A DNA stretch of 64,000 nt from Deinococcus sp. KNUC1210 (GTDB lineage: Bacteria; Deinococcota; Deinococci; Deinococcales; Deinococcaceae): the NCBI RefSeq assembly GCF_022344005.1, contig NZ_CP092190.1:1455001-1519000 (forward strand). The letters run 5' to 3'. Both the position numbers and the translations under genes were made by a program. Position 1 is the stretch's first letter, and every line of letters begins with the position of its first letter. The notes below the pieces were generated by a model. That model saw only the letters and a program-made list of their open reading frames with translations, was not told the DNA's origin and ran no database searches. Shown piece by piece: positions 32,231 to 41,371 of the stretch.

Positions 32231-34009
32231 ATAGATAAAGTCTTAGGCAATACCTCCGGCCTGCGCCCCGCACAACTCAAGTCGCTGGGCAACCTGTACC
32301 GCCGCCGTCTGGCCCCCGGTACGGTCACGTCTCCGGAGCTGGCCCGCAATCTGGCCGAACTGTCGCATGAGCTGCGCCGCGAGATCACGCTGCTGATCGA
32401 CCGCCGTGGCAGGGTCCTGAGCGTCAGCGTCGCCGATGCCAAGGGCGCGGAACTGCCCCCCGTGCGGCGCGGCGAGGATCGGCTGGCGGGCTTTCACCTG
32501 CTGCACACCCACCCCAAGGGCGGCCCGCTCAGCAAGAACGATCTGTCCACGCTGTTTCTGAACCGTCTGGACGCGGTGGCCGCCATCGAGGTGCGCGGCG
32601 ACGGTCTGCCGGGAAACGTGCATCTGGCGCACCTGACGCCGCCCGGCACGGTGGGCGAGGAAGAGGACTGGCGCATCTATCCGCCGGCCAGTCCCAGTGA
32701 CATCGAAGACTTCGATCTGGGTGCCCAGGTGCGGGCGCTGGAAGAGGAAATCGCGCGGGCTTCACGGGTACGCGCCGCCGCCCCGGACAAAGAGCGGGCG
32801 CTGCTGGTGCAGATCGATCAGGGCGAATTCGACGCCGAGGAGCGCCTGCAGGAACTCTCCGAACTGGCCCGCACCGCTGGCGCGGAAGTCGTGTACAAGG
32901 AACTGGTTGCCCGCAAGCACCTGAAGGCCGGAACGCTGGTCGGTGCGGGCAAGCTGGAGGAACTGACCAGCCGGGCCTATCACCTCGACGCGCAGACGCT
33001 GGTGTTCGGACAGGAGCTCGGCGCGGCGCAGGCCCGCGAGATCGAGGCCGCCACGGGCCTGAAGATCATCGACCGCACGCAGCTCATTCTGGATATCTTC
33101 GCGCTGCACGCACAGGGCGTCGAGTCGCGGCTCCAGGTCGAGCTGGCGCAGCTGCGGTATATGAAGCCCCGGCTGCTGGGAGCGGGCGCACGGCTGTCGC
33201 GCATCGGTGCATCGGGCGGCAGCGCAGCGGGCGGAGCCATCGGCACTCGCGGTCCCGGCGAAACCAAGCTGGAGCTGGATCGCCGCCGGATCAACGACCG
33301 AATTTCGTTTCTGGAAGCGCAGCTGCGTGACGTGTCGATCAGGCGCGAAGAGCGGCGCAAGACCCGCAGCCGCAACGACGTGCCGGTGGTCAGCATCGTG
33401 GGGTACACCAACGCGGGCAAGAGCACGCTGCTCAACAGTTTCACGCACGCCGCCGAGGAACCCAGACGGGTGCTGGCCGAAAACAAGCTGTTCGCCACGC
33501 TGCGGCCCACCAGCCGCCAGGGATATCTGGAGGGCATCGGTCCGGTGGTCTTTACCGACACGGTGGGCTTTATCCGCGATCTGCCCGCCGACCTGAGCCG
33601 GGCCTTCAGAGCCACGCTGGAGGAAATCGGAGACGCCGACCTGCTGCTGCACGTGGTCGATGCTGCGTCTCCGGGAGCTGATGCCCGCTACGACGCGGTG
33701 CGCCGCATCCTGAGCGACCTCGACCTGGAAGAGATGCCCGAGGTGGTGGCGCTGAACAAGGCCGACGCCGCCGAGCCGGAAATGCTGGAGCGCGAACGCC
33801 AGCGCATGAACGGCGTGCCGATCAGTGCCGTGACCGGACAGGGACTGCATGCACTTCGGGGCGTACTGGCCGAAACCCTGCAGCAACAGGCCGAAGATCA
33901 GGCGGTGCGCGTGGCGGCGACCCGGCTGGAGCACGCCCGCATGAAGGCCGAGCTTTCCAGCGGTTCATCTGCGCTGCGGCTGAGTACAGGACAATACCCG
34001 CATGATTGA
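32231..34009 (+). CDS. hflX: GTPase HflX (apparent AUA start)
   Basis: A ribosome-splitting GTPase of the Obg-HflX group that rescues stalled 70S/50S ribosomes. The C-terminal G domain has G1 GYTNAGKST (about residue 391), G3 DTVGFI, G4 NKAD and G5 SAVT. The HflX domain (about 190-360, with KHLKAGTLVGAGKLEEL) precedes it. A coding frame clearly extends to 32231 (DKVLGNTSGLRPAQLKSL), but its first codon is ATA, placed seven bases after AAGGAG. The first canonical start, GTG at 32462, would cut a conserved block. The 592-residue protein is longer than E. coli HflX because of an N-terminal 190-residue extension. Confidence 0.9.
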   Translation: MDKVLGNTSGLRPAQLKSLGNLYRRRLAPGTVTSPELARNLAELSHELRREITLLIDRRGRVLSVSVADAKGAELPPVRRGEDRLAGFHLLHTHPKGGPLSKNDLSTLFLNRLDAVAAIEVRGDGLPGNVHLAHLTPPGTVGEEEDWRIYPPASPSDIEDFDLGAQVRALEEEIARASRVRAAAPDKERALLVQIDQGEFDAEERLQELSELARTAGAEVVYKELVARKHLKAGTLVGAGKLEELTSRAYHLDAQTLVFGQELGAAQAREIEAATGLKIIDRTQLILDIFALHAQGVESRLQVELAQLRYMKPRLLGAGARLSRIGASGGSAAGGAIGTRGPGETKLELDRRRINDRISFLEAQLRDVSIRREERRKTRSRNDVPVVSIVGYTNAGKSTLLNSFTHAAEEPRRVLAENKLFATLRPTSRQGYLEGIGPVVFTDTVGFIRDLPADLSRAFRATLEEIGDADLLLHVVDAASPGADARYDAVRRILSDLDLEEMPEVVALNKADAAEPEMLERERQRMNGVPISAVTGQGLHALRGVLAETLQQQAEDQAVRVAATRLEHARMKAELSSGSSALRLSTGQYPHD

Positions 34010-34706
34010 CAGCTTCCTGCACGGTCTGAAGCGCACAGGCGAACGCGTTCAGCGGCGCGGCGAAGAGGTGGCCCAGAGCGCCCGGCTGCGGGTGGATATC
34101 TTTCAGCTCAACCGCGAACTGGACACGCTGTATGCCCGTCTGGGGCGTGCGTATCACGGCAGCGCATCGGTCAGCGTGCTGGAAGACATCCGGGCCGATA
34201 TCCGCCGGGTCGAAGAGGAAATCGCCTCGCGTGAGCGGCTGATGACCGAACTGACCAGCGCTCCAGTCGAAACAGCAGGCGTCGGTGGACCGAACACGGC
34301 GGCGACTCTGTCTCCGTTTGCCGTCTCGCCCGCCGGAGCCAGCCTTCAGCACAGCGAACCACCCCCTGCCCAGGCCGCGCTGAGCGTCTGGAGAGAAAAG
34401 GAGGCCGCCCGCATGAGCGAACTCAAGCAAGGTCCGATCACCGACACCACCGGACGTCCTGACGGCGAGAATGCCGATCCGACCACCACCGCCGGGGGCG
34501 ATCCGCACAACAACCCGCTGACCCGGCATCAGAATGCGCCCACCGATCCGCACGACGCGGGGCAGGGCGACAAGCTCGAACCCGGCGATAAGACCGCCAG
34601 TACCGGCAACGAAGCCGCCCGAGACGAGATGTTTCGTCACCAGAACCACCTCCATGAAGGCGAGATGGCGACGCGTGACCCGGACCCATTGGCAAGCAAA
34701 GACTGA
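34002..34706 (+). CDS. Hypothetical coiled-coil protein with disordered acidic tail
   Basis: A 234-residue protein. Residues 1-90 are predicted helical/coiled coil (LKRTGERVQRRGEEVAQSAR, LNRELDTLYARLGRAYHG), followed by a Pro/Gly/Asp/His-rich disordered tail. No enzyme motif is seen. The ATG overlaps the hflX stop region by eight bases, so it is translationally coupled to hflX and may act with it. It ends at a strong terminator. Confidence 0.75.
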   Translation: MIDSFLHGLKRTGERVQRRGEEVAQSARLRVDIFQLNRELDTLYARLGRAYHGSASVSVLEDIRADIRRVEEEIASRERLMTELTSAPVETAGVGGPNTAATLSPFAVSPAGASLQHSEPPPAQAALSVWREKEAARMSELKQGPITDTTGRPDGENADPTTTAGGDPHNNPLTRHQNAPTDPHDAGQGDKLEPGDKTASTGNEAARDEMFRHQNHLHEGEMATRDPDPLASKD

Positions 34707-34717
34707 ACAGCTTCTGA

Positions 34718-34757
34718 AAGAGAGCGGGCGACTTCATTCGAGGTTGCCCGCTCTCTT
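34718..34757 (+). terminator. Terminator of the hflX operon
   Basis: A perfect 12-base stem AAGAGAGCGGGC (34718-34729) with GCCCGCTCTCTT (34746-34757), 11 bases after the stop. Confidence 0.8.
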
Positions 34758-34773
34758 CGTTCTATCCTCGGGC

Positions 34774-35682
34774 ATGCTGCGACCCTACGATCCGTCCCGC
34801 GACGCCGCCGACTTTCTGCGTCTCCAAAATCTGGCATCCGGACACGGCGTCTCGCTCGACAGCTTCCTGAAAACCGAGGCGAGCTGGCCTGCCCACCTCG
34901 TCCGTCGGCAGGCCGTGACTGAACGGGACGGCGCGGTGGTGGGCATGGCGGCCCTGCGCTCATTTGACTATGTGCCGCCGAACTGGCTGCTGCTGACGCT
35001 GGCGGTCGATCCTGCGGCCCGTGGGCAGGGCCTCGGAAACGAGCTGGAACGCTGGGCAACCGCACAGGCCACCGAGCTTCGCCTCGACGGTCTGGCGGTC
35101 AATGTGTTGGAGACTGCTCCGGCGGGCAGGGCCTGGGCAGAACGTCGGGGGTTTGCGCTGCACGCCCACCGCTTCGCCAGTGAGCTGAATCTGAACAGGC
35201 CCTACCCGGCAGCGGAACTGCCGCCGACGCTGCGGCTGCGCGATATGACGAATGCCAGCGAGGCCGACTGGGACAGCCTGGAAGCGCTGTACGGCGAACT
35301 GCTGACCCAGACGCCCGATCTGGCCGGACAGCCCCGCTGGACGCCGGAAGCGCTGAGACTGGTTCTGCGAGACAGCCCCCGCCTGCGCCCCGAGTGGCTG
35401 CTGCTGGCAGTCGACGAACACGGCGAGACGGTGGGCCTGTGCCACGGCGTTCCCATCAGCACGGGCATCTACAACGAATTCACAGCGGTGCTGCCGGGCG
35501 CACGCGGAAGGGGGCTGGCCCGCGCCCTCAAGCTCGAACTGATCCGCCGCGCTCAGGCAGCAGGCGTGCAGCGCATGAGGACCAACAACCATGCCAGCAA
35601 CGCGCCGATGCTGCGGGTCAATGCGGCCCTGGGCTTCGAGGCACTGGCTGGAAGCTGGGAACTTCGCCGCACTCTGGTGTAA
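34774..35682 (+). CDS. Tandem GNAT acetyltransferase
   Basis: A 302-residue protein with two GNAT folds. The first (about 1-150) has the acetyl-CoA loop in VDPAARGQGLGNELERWA. The second (about 150-302) has TAVLPGARGRGLARALKLELI and the NHASNAPMLRVNAALGFE motif. Such double-GNAT proteins acetylate small amines or antibiotics, and the substrate is unknown. A TATCCT hexamer lies just before the ATG. Confidence 0.88.
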   Translation: MLRPYDPSRDAADFLRLQNLASGHGVSLDSFLKTEASWPAHLVRRQAVTERDGAVVGMAALRSFDYVPPNWLLLTLAVDPAARGQGLGNELERWATAQATELRLDGLAVNVLETAPAGRAWAERRGFALHAHRFASELNLNRPYPAAELPPTLRLRDMTNASEADWDSLEALYGELLTQTPDLAGQPRWTPEALRLVLRDSPRLRPEWLLLAVDEHGETVGLCHGVPISTGIYNEFTAVLPGARGRGLARALKLELIRRAQAAGVQRMRTNNHASNAPMLRVNAALGFEALAGSWELRRTLV

Positions 35683-35738
35683 AAGCGGGCCTTGTCAAGT
35701 CCTTTCACTTCCCCGGTTCGCGTCCTACACTGGCGGGC

Positions 35739-36356
35739 GTGTATGTCGTCGTCGAAGGCCCTATCGGGGTCGGAAAAACCAGCCTGTCCCGGCGGCTGGC
35801 GGCCCGCTACGGAGCCGAACTGAGCCTGGAAGTCGTGGAGGAAAATCCTTTCCTGGCGCGGTTCTATGAACATCCTGACGCCTACGCCTTTCAGGTACAG
35901 GTGTTCTTTCTGCTGTCGCGTTTCAAGCAGCTCAGCGCACTGGCGCAGGGTGGGCTGTTTGCTCCGGCGGGCAACGTGGTGGGCGATTACCTGTTCGCCA
36001 AAGACTTCATCTTTGCGGCCATGAACCTGCACGACCACGAATTCGAGCTGTACCGCGACCTGTACGCCCACCTCAGTCCACGCCTGCCGACGCCCGATCT
36101 GGTGATCTACCTGAGGGCCGAAACAGATGTGCTGCTGAGGCGCATCGAGCAGCGGGGCCGCAGCTACGAACAGGACATGCAGGCCGCCTATCTGTCAGAG
36201 CTGACCACGCGCTACGACGAATTCTTCCGCACCTATCCGGGCAGGTTGCTGACCATTGCAGCCGACGAGATCGATTTTGTGGGCGACGCGCAGCACGAGG
36301 CCGAGCTGATGGCCCGCATCCACGAGGCGCTGAGCGCGAACAGCGCCGCAGATTAG
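35739..36356 (+). CDS. Deoxynucleoside kinase 1
   Basis: A 205-residue dNK-family kinase. The P-loop is EGPIGVGKTSL, the ERS-like base-pocket segment lies near VVGDYLFAKDF, and the lid Arg cluster is RRIEQRGRSYEQDM. It phosphorylates a deoxynucleoside for dNTP salvage. In D. radiodurans a similar adjacent pair acts on deoxyadenosine and deoxyguanosine, and which one this is cannot be told here. The start is GTG at 35739, seven bases after a TACACT -10. Confidence 0.9.
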   Translation: MYVVVEGPIGVGKTSLSRRLAARYGAELSLEVVEENPFLARFYEHPDAYAFQVQVFFLLSRFKQLSALAQGGLFAPAGNVVGDYLFAKDFIFAAMNLHDHEFELYRDLYAHLSPRLPTPDLVIYLRAETDVLLRRIEQRGRSYEQDMQAAYLSELTTRYDEFFRTYPGRLLTIAADEIDFVGDAQHEAELMARIHEALSANSAAD

Positions 36357-36509
36357 AGGCAACGTGGCGCGGGTCGCCTGCGGCCCATAGGCAAGAACAG
36401 GCAGGGCAGACCTACACCCGCCACGGCATTCGTTCGTGCCTCCCAGAGAGGGACCTGGCGAGTTCACACAGGCTGTTTCCGCACACCACACGCTTTTTTT
36501 GGAGTCTGT

Positions 36510-37133
36510 ATGTACATCGCTATTTCAGGCAATATCGGCAGCGGCAAGAGCACCCTCACAGGCATGCTCGCGGCCCGCTATGGCCTTACGCCCGTCTACG
36601 AGGCCTTCGAGGAGAATCCGTACCTCCAGGATTTCTACGCCGACATGCGGCGCTACAGCTTTCACAGTCAGGTGTTCTTTCTGAGCAAGCGGCTGTCGCA
36701 GCATCTGACACTGGTGAATGGAGCCGAGCGCGTGATTCAGGACCGCACGGTCTTCGAGGATGCCAACGTCTTCGCCCGCAATCTGTACGAAGCCGGGCAG
36801 ATGGAAGAGCGCGACTGGCGCACCTACGGCAGCCTGTACGGCGGCATTCTGCCCGCGCTCCGCACCCCCGACCTGCTCATTCACATCGACGCCTCGCTGC
36901 CGGTGCTGCGCCAGCGCATCATGCGCCGGGGCCGGGGCTACGAGCAGGACATTCCCGACGAGTATCTGTCGCGTCTGGGCCGCCTGTACGACACCTTCGT
37001 GAATGCCTATCATCACAGCCCGCTGCTGCGAATTCCCGGCGATACCGTGGACTTCGTGGCCGATCCCGAGGGCTTCGGCTGGGTGTGCCGCCAGATCGAG
37101 GCACGCGGCCTGCGCGAACCGATGCTGCGCTGA
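36510..37133 (+). CDS. Deoxynucleoside kinase 2
   Basis: A 207-residue paralogue of the upstream gene. The P-loop is SGNIGSGKSTL, the base-binding Glu is in YEAFEENPYL, a DRT motif (IQDRTVFEDANVFA) is present, and the lid is RIMRRGRGYEQDIP. GGAG lies eight bases before the ATG. With its neighbour it supplies dNTPs by salvage, useful during genome reassembly after damage (inference). Confidence 0.92.
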   Translation: MYIAISGNIGSGKSTLTGMLAARYGLTPVYEAFEENPYLQDFYADMRRYSFHSQVFFLSKRLSQHLTLVNGAERVIQDRTVFEDANVFARNLYEAGQMEERDWRTYGSLYGGILPALRTPDLLIHIDASLPVLRQRIMRRGRGYEQDIPDEYLSRLGRLYDTFVNAYHHSPLLRIPGDTVDFVADPEGFGWVCRQIEARGLREPMLR

Positions 37134-37157
37134 GCAGCAAAAACCGGACGCATAGGA

Positions 37158-37186
37158 TTGACAGCCCGTGCATACCGCGCTATTCT
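37158..37186 (+). promoter_or_regulatory. Near-consensus promoter immediately before a terminator
   Basis: -35 TTGACA (37158-37163), a 17-base spacer, -10 TATTCT (37181-37186). The predicted start near 37193 is only about 27 bases before the U tract of the next hairpin. Confidence 0.65.
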
Positions 37187-37195
37187 GTGTTTATC

Positions 37196-37219
37196 AGCGT
37201 CCTTCGGGGCGCTTTTTTT
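37196..37219 (+). terminator. Intrinsic terminator with UUCG loop
   Basis: AGCGTCC (37196-37202), a TTCG tetraloop, GGGCGCT (37207-37213) and seven T (37213-37219). It could end the kinase transcripts and also the transcript from the promoter at 37158. Confidence 0.82.
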
Positions 37220-37272
37220 GTGCCCACCGGGAACGATCTTTCAGCGATGCCGGGTTTGCTAGCCTGTGGATC

Positions 37273-38733
37273 ATGCGTCTTTCCGCCCTGGCCCACGCCC
37301 TGAATCTTCCGTTTCCGCCCGGCCCCGACCCCGAGGTGACGGGCGTGACCCATAACGCCGCCTGGGTGCTGCCGGGCAGCGTCTTCGTGGCGATTCGCGG
37401 AGCACGTTTCGACGCTCACAGTTTTCTGGACGATGCGGCGGCGCGGGGCGCGGTGGCGGTGCTTGGAGAGGGAGTACCCGGCGGCGTGTCGTCGTCTCTA
37501 CCCTATCTGAAGGTGCCGAGCGCCCGAGCCGCGCTGGCCGACGTGGCGGCGGTGCTGGCGGGCCACCCCAGCCGTGAGCTGAAGGTAGTGGGCGTCACCG
37601 GCACCGACGGCAAGACCACGACGAGCTGGATGACCGTTCATCTGCTCCGGGCTGCCGGGCTGTCGTCAGGCCTGCTGAGCACCGTGGGCTATCAGTTGCC
37701 GGACGGCGAGCTGCACCATTTCCCGGCGCACTTCACCACCCCGGAAGCCCCGCAGGTGCAGCAGAACCTGCGCGAACAGGTCGGGGCGGGGGCGCAGGCG
37801 GTGGTGCTGGAGGCCAGCAGTCATGCCCTGGCGCTCGACCGGGTGCGGGCGGTGGAATGGGACGTGGCGATCTGGACGCAGCTTTCGAGCGAACATCTGG
37901 ACTTTCACGGCACGCTCGAACAGTACTTTGCCGACAAACGCAGGCTGATCGAGCGTGCTCCGTTCGCGGTGCTGAATGCCGACGACCCCTGGACAGCGCA
38001 GCTCGTCCACCTGGGGGCACACGTGCTGTACGGCGAGGCGCAGGAGGCGGACTGGCGGGCCAGCGACATCCGTGAGGAAGCGGACGGGCTGCGCTTCCTG
38101 CTGTCGTCACCGCTGGGCAGCGCCGAGGCACGTCTGCCGATGATCGGGCGCTTCAACGTGCATAACGCGCTGGCGGCGATGGCGGCAGCGGCGCAGCTGG
38201 GAGCACAGCTGCCAGAGCTGCTGGACGGTCTTTCCAGTTTCAGGGGTGTGCCGGGCCGCATGGAACTGATTCCCGGCGGGCACGGCAGGCGCGTGGTGGT
38301 CGATTTCGCGCACACGCCGCCCAGCCTGGAAAAAGCCCTGAGCACCCTGCGGGCCACCACGCCGGGCCGCCTGTTCGTGGTGATCGGGTCGGCGGGCGGG
38401 CAACGCGACCCGTCCAAACGTGCGCCGCTGGGCGAGGTGGCGGCGCGGCTGGCCGACCACGCCGTCTTTACCGAGGAAGACAGCCGCGACACGCCCATCA
38501 CCGACATCCTGACCGAGATGGAGCGCGGAGCCGCCCAGACAGGCCGCCGCAATTTCGAATCGCTGCCCGACCGCCGAGACGCCATCCACCGTGTCGTCTC
38601 GCTGGCTGGCAGCGGCGACACCGTGTTGCTGGCGGGCAAGGGGCCGGAAGACACGCTGGAGCGCCTGCACGAAACCATTGCCTGGAACGAGACACAGGAA
38701 GCGGTAGACGCGCTGGCGGCCCACCCGCTCTGA
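37273..38733 (+). CDS. murE: UDP-N-acetylmuramoyl-tripeptide synthetase MurE
   Basis: A cytoplasmic Mur ligase that adds the third residue to the peptidoglycan stem peptide using ATP. Seen are the ATP loop GVTGTDGKTTTSW, HFTTPEAPQVQQ, LEASSHALALDRV, STEHLDFHGT-type sequence (SSEHLDFHG), HNALAAMAAA and VDFAHTPPSLEKAL. The DNPR motif of diaminopimelate-adding enzymes is replaced by DSRDTP. Deinococcus peptidoglycan contains L-ornithine, so ornithine is the probable substrate. TAGCCT ends seven bases before the ATG. Confidence 0.94.
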   Translation: MRLSALAHALNLPFPPGPDPEVTGVTHNAAWVLPGSVFVAIRGARFDAHSFLDDAAARGAVAVLGEGVPGGVSSSLPYLKVPSARAALADVAAVLAGHPSRELKVVGVTGTDGKTTTSWMTVHLLRAAGLSSGLLSTVGYQLPDGELHHFPAHFTTPEAPQVQQNLREQVGAGAQAVVLEASSHALALDRVRAVEWDVAIWTQLSSEHLDFHGTLEQYFADKRRLIERAPFAVLNADDPWTAQLVHLGAHVLYGEAQEADWRASDIREEADGLRFLLSSPLGSAEARLPMIGRFNVHNALAAMAAAAQLGAQLPELLDGLSSFRGVPGRMELIPGGHGRRVVVDFAHTPPSLEKALSTLRATTPGRLFVVIGSAGGQRDPSKRAPLGEVAARLADHAVFTEEDSRDTPITDILTEMERGAAQTGRRNFESLPDRRDAIHRVVSLAGSGDTVLLAGKGPEDTLERLHETIAWNETQEAVDALAAHPL

Positions 38734-38759
38734 ACAGGGCAGCCCGGCTGGACTCCGCT

Positions 38760-39467
38760 TTAGCGGCTGCCCAGCGAGTCGTCGTTCAGAAATTCGTCGA
38801 CGAACATCGAGCTTTGCAGCGGCAGATATCCGGCAGCGGTGGCCGCGTCGCCCCGACTCCCGAGCAGCTTCTGGATGGCCATTCCAGCCTTCTGATAGTC
38901 GGCCAGACTCGTCAGGAAGTCGCGGCGGTCGAAGTCGGGCAGGTCTTTGGGCTTCCAGGTCTTCAGGGCCGCCACCCGAGACGCGAAGGCCCGGCTGGAA
39001 GCAGTCACACTCAGCGCGTAGCGCTGCCCCACCTGTGCGCCGGACGTGCTGCCCGCCAGCGCCGCCAGTGTGCGGAGCGTTTCTTCGATGCCGGGAAAGC
39101 TGCGCGGAATGGCGTGGGTGTACATCGTGCCGCCGCCCATCATGTCGTAGGCCATGTCCCCTTCGGCGCTGTTGAGCTGCTGGTACAGCGTGCGGAGGGT
39201 GCTGATCCGCGCCGCCAGCTTCGGCATCTGCCTCAGATCACGTGTCAGGCCCGCTGCCCAGCACTGCGCCAGATCGTCGGCGGCGCTGTCCTGTCCGGCC
39301 TCACTGCCGTCGTAGTTCCCCAGCAGCGCGAAGGTGTCCAGATCGAGCCGCTCGGCCAGCGTACACGGCACCTTGACCGTCTGGGCCGAAGCCAGAGGAA
39401 TCGCCAGGAGCGCTGTCAGGACCACACAGATTGACTTTATCCGTCTCGACTTCAGCACAGAGGGCAT
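38760..39467 (-). CDS. Secreted hypothetical protein
   Basis: A 235-residue protein with a signal peptide (about 1-28, cleavage after ASA). The rest is predicted helical, with ERLDLDTFALLGNYDGSEAGQDSAADDLAQC-type sequence and few Cys. No known domain is recognised. It is convergent with murE and downstream of gpsA on the same strand. Confidence 0.75.
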   Translation of the reverse strand: MPSVLKSRRIKSICVVLTALLAIPLASAQTVKVPCTLAERLDLDTFALLGNYDGSEAGQDSAADDLAQCWAAGLTRDLRQMPKLAARISTLRTLYQQLNSAEGDMAYDMMGGGTMYTHAIPRSFPGIEETLRTLAALAGSTSGAQVGQRYALSVTASSRAFASRVAALKTWKPKDLPDFDRRDFLTSLADYQKAGMAIQKLLGSRGDAATAAGYLPLQSSMFVDEFLNDDSLGSR

Positions 39468-39579
39468 ACTTCAGCTTGCCACACGCAGCAAAGGAGCGGG
39501 CCACACGGAAGCCGAACGTGCTGCGGCCGACACGTTCGCCCTCTCGGCATGCGGAAAGACACTGGGCCAACGACAGCTG

Positions 39580-40538
39580 TCAGCCTTCTTCCTTCGCACG
39601 CCGCCCCATCAGTTCAGCCACCCCCTGCGTCGGCGTCCATTCGCCTGCTACCACCCGCGCCACCGCCCGCACGATGGGCAGCTCATGACCATGACTCTGC
39701 GCCCAGGTATTCAGCAGGCCCGCCGTCCGGATACCCTCGACCACCTTGCCACCCTGCTGGACGTGTTCGCCCCGTGCGATGGCCTCCCCGGCGGCCCGGT
39801 TGCGCGAGTGCACGCTGCCTGCCGTGGCGACCAGATCACCCAGCCCCGACAACCCGTACACCGTCTGCGCCTGAGCGCCCTGCGCTTCCAGATAGTGCCC
39901 CATCTCGCGCAGTCCCCGCGTCATCACGGCGGCCTTGGCATTGTCGCCCAGCCCCAGTCCGTCGATCAGGCCCGCCGCCAGCGCGATGACGTTTTTCAGC
40001 ACGCCGCCCAGTTCCACGCCCACCACGTCGGCGGAGGTGTAGACGCGCAGGCTGGGCGTCATCAGGGCAGCCTGCACCTGCGCGGCCCACTCGCCGTCGC
40101 TGCTGGCGATCACCGTGGCGGCAGGCAGTCCCAGCCCGATCTCTTCGGCATGATTGGGGCCGCTCAGCACGGCCACCCGTCCGAAGCCCATCTGCTGTGC
40201 CAGACGGGTGAGACGGTCGCCGTCGGGGGCCAGCCCTTTGGCGCACAGCACCACGCCCAGCTCACGCGGCACGTTTTCCAGCAGCTCTGGAATGCCCACG
40301 CTCGGCACCGTCAGCAGCGCCCACGTCTGCCCCGACAGCGCGGCCTTCAGATCGCTCGTCACCGTCACAGTGGGCGGGAGATGCACCCCGGCAGATAGCT
40401 GCGGTTCTCGCGGGTACGCTCCAGCTCGGCAACCAGGTCCTGGCGACGCGCCCACAGCACGCTTTCTATGCCGTGCAGTCCCAGCATGGCCGCCAGTGCG
40501 GTACCCCAGCCGCCCGCTCCCAGGATGCAGACCGTCAT
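39580..40538 (-). pseudogene. gpsA: gpsA, glycerol-3-phosphate dehydrogenase, with one-base frameshift
   Basis: The gene makes sn-glycerol 3-phosphate for phospholipids. The N-terminus ([21 protein letters not shown]-binding GxGxxG) is in one frame and runs to ENRSYLPG at about 40390. The rest ([63 protein letters not shown] with the catalytic Lys, and [17 protein letters not shown]) continues in another frame. The join lies at a run of four C on the plus strand (40386-40389). Five would restore YLPGVHLPP and a 319-residue protein. All active-site motifs are otherwise intact. A sequencing or assembly deletion is more likely than loss of this normally important gene. Its ATG overlaps the upstream methyltransferase by four bases. 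Confidence 0.88.
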
Positions 40539-41290
40539 GGGGTCTCCGCTGGCGCTGTACGGGCAAAGACCCAGATGCGCGGCGTTTCCGGCCAGGGTTC
40601 GGCATAATCGGGATACTCGCAGCATTCCCATGACGCGAATCCTGCCGCCCGCAGCAGCGGTTCCAGATCGGCCACATCGTACCCACGCTCGGTATGCAGC
40701 TCCACGAATTCCTCGCCTTCGATGCGGCAGAACGCCTGCACGGTGCCGAGTTCGGTGGCGGCGTCGTAGTGGTGCGACCAGTGATAATGCACCTCGCGCC
40801 CGTCGGCCAGCGGAGCCAGTCCTTCCAGCACCTCGCCTTCCCACAGGTCGCGCACGCCGATTCGGGTATTCACGTCGAAGGCCAGCAGCCCGCCAGGGGT
40901 CAGATGGGCGGCCATGCGGGTCAGCGAACGGCCCAGGTCGGAAGGCTCGGTCAGGTTATTCAGGCTGTCGAAAACACACGTGATGAGATCAAAGCGGCGA
41001 TTCAGCTCGAAGTCTCGCAGGTCGGCCTGCACCAGTTCGGTCTTCGGCAGCCGCGAGCGGGCTACAGCGAGCATCTCGGCGCTTCCGTCCAGCCCGACCA
41101 CCTCCAGCCCCATCGCCTGCAGTTCGGCGGTCAGCGCACCTGTCCCGCACGCCAGATCGAGGGCAGAGGTGGGCGACAGACCCGCGTCCTGGGCATACGT
41201 GGCGATAAACTCAGCCCACTCGTGGTAGTCGATATCGGCCATGATCGCGTCGTAAACGCTCGCCAGGGCCGAGAAGGGAACTCGCTGCAT
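40535..41290 (-). CDS. Class I SAM-dependent methyltransferase
   Basis: A 251-residue methyltransferase. The SAM-binding motif I is [15 protein letters not shown], motif [17 protein letters not shown] and motif [11 protein letters not shown]. The substrate is unknown. The preferred start, ATG at 41290, lies seven bases after a TATCAT -10, giving a leaderless transcript. The end overlaps gpsA by four bases (ATGA). Confidence 0.88.
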   Translation of the reverse strand: MQRVPFSALASVYDAIMADIDYHEWAEFIATYAQDAGLSPTSALDLACGTGALTAELQAMGLEVVGLDGSAEMLAVARSRLPKTELVQADLRDFELNRRFDLITCVFDSLNNLTEPSDLGRSLTRMAAHLTPGGLLAFDVNTRIGVRDLWEGEVLEGLAPLADGREVHYHWSHHYDAATELGTVQAFCRIEGEEFVELHTERGYDVADLEPLLRAAGFASWECCEYPDYAEPWPETPRIWVFARTAPAETP

Positions 41291-41371
41291 AGCGGGCATG
41301 ATAGTGCGGGGGCAGACACAGACGGTGCTGCTGTGCTGCTGCTGTGAGGAACGGTCTGGTGTAATGCCCTG

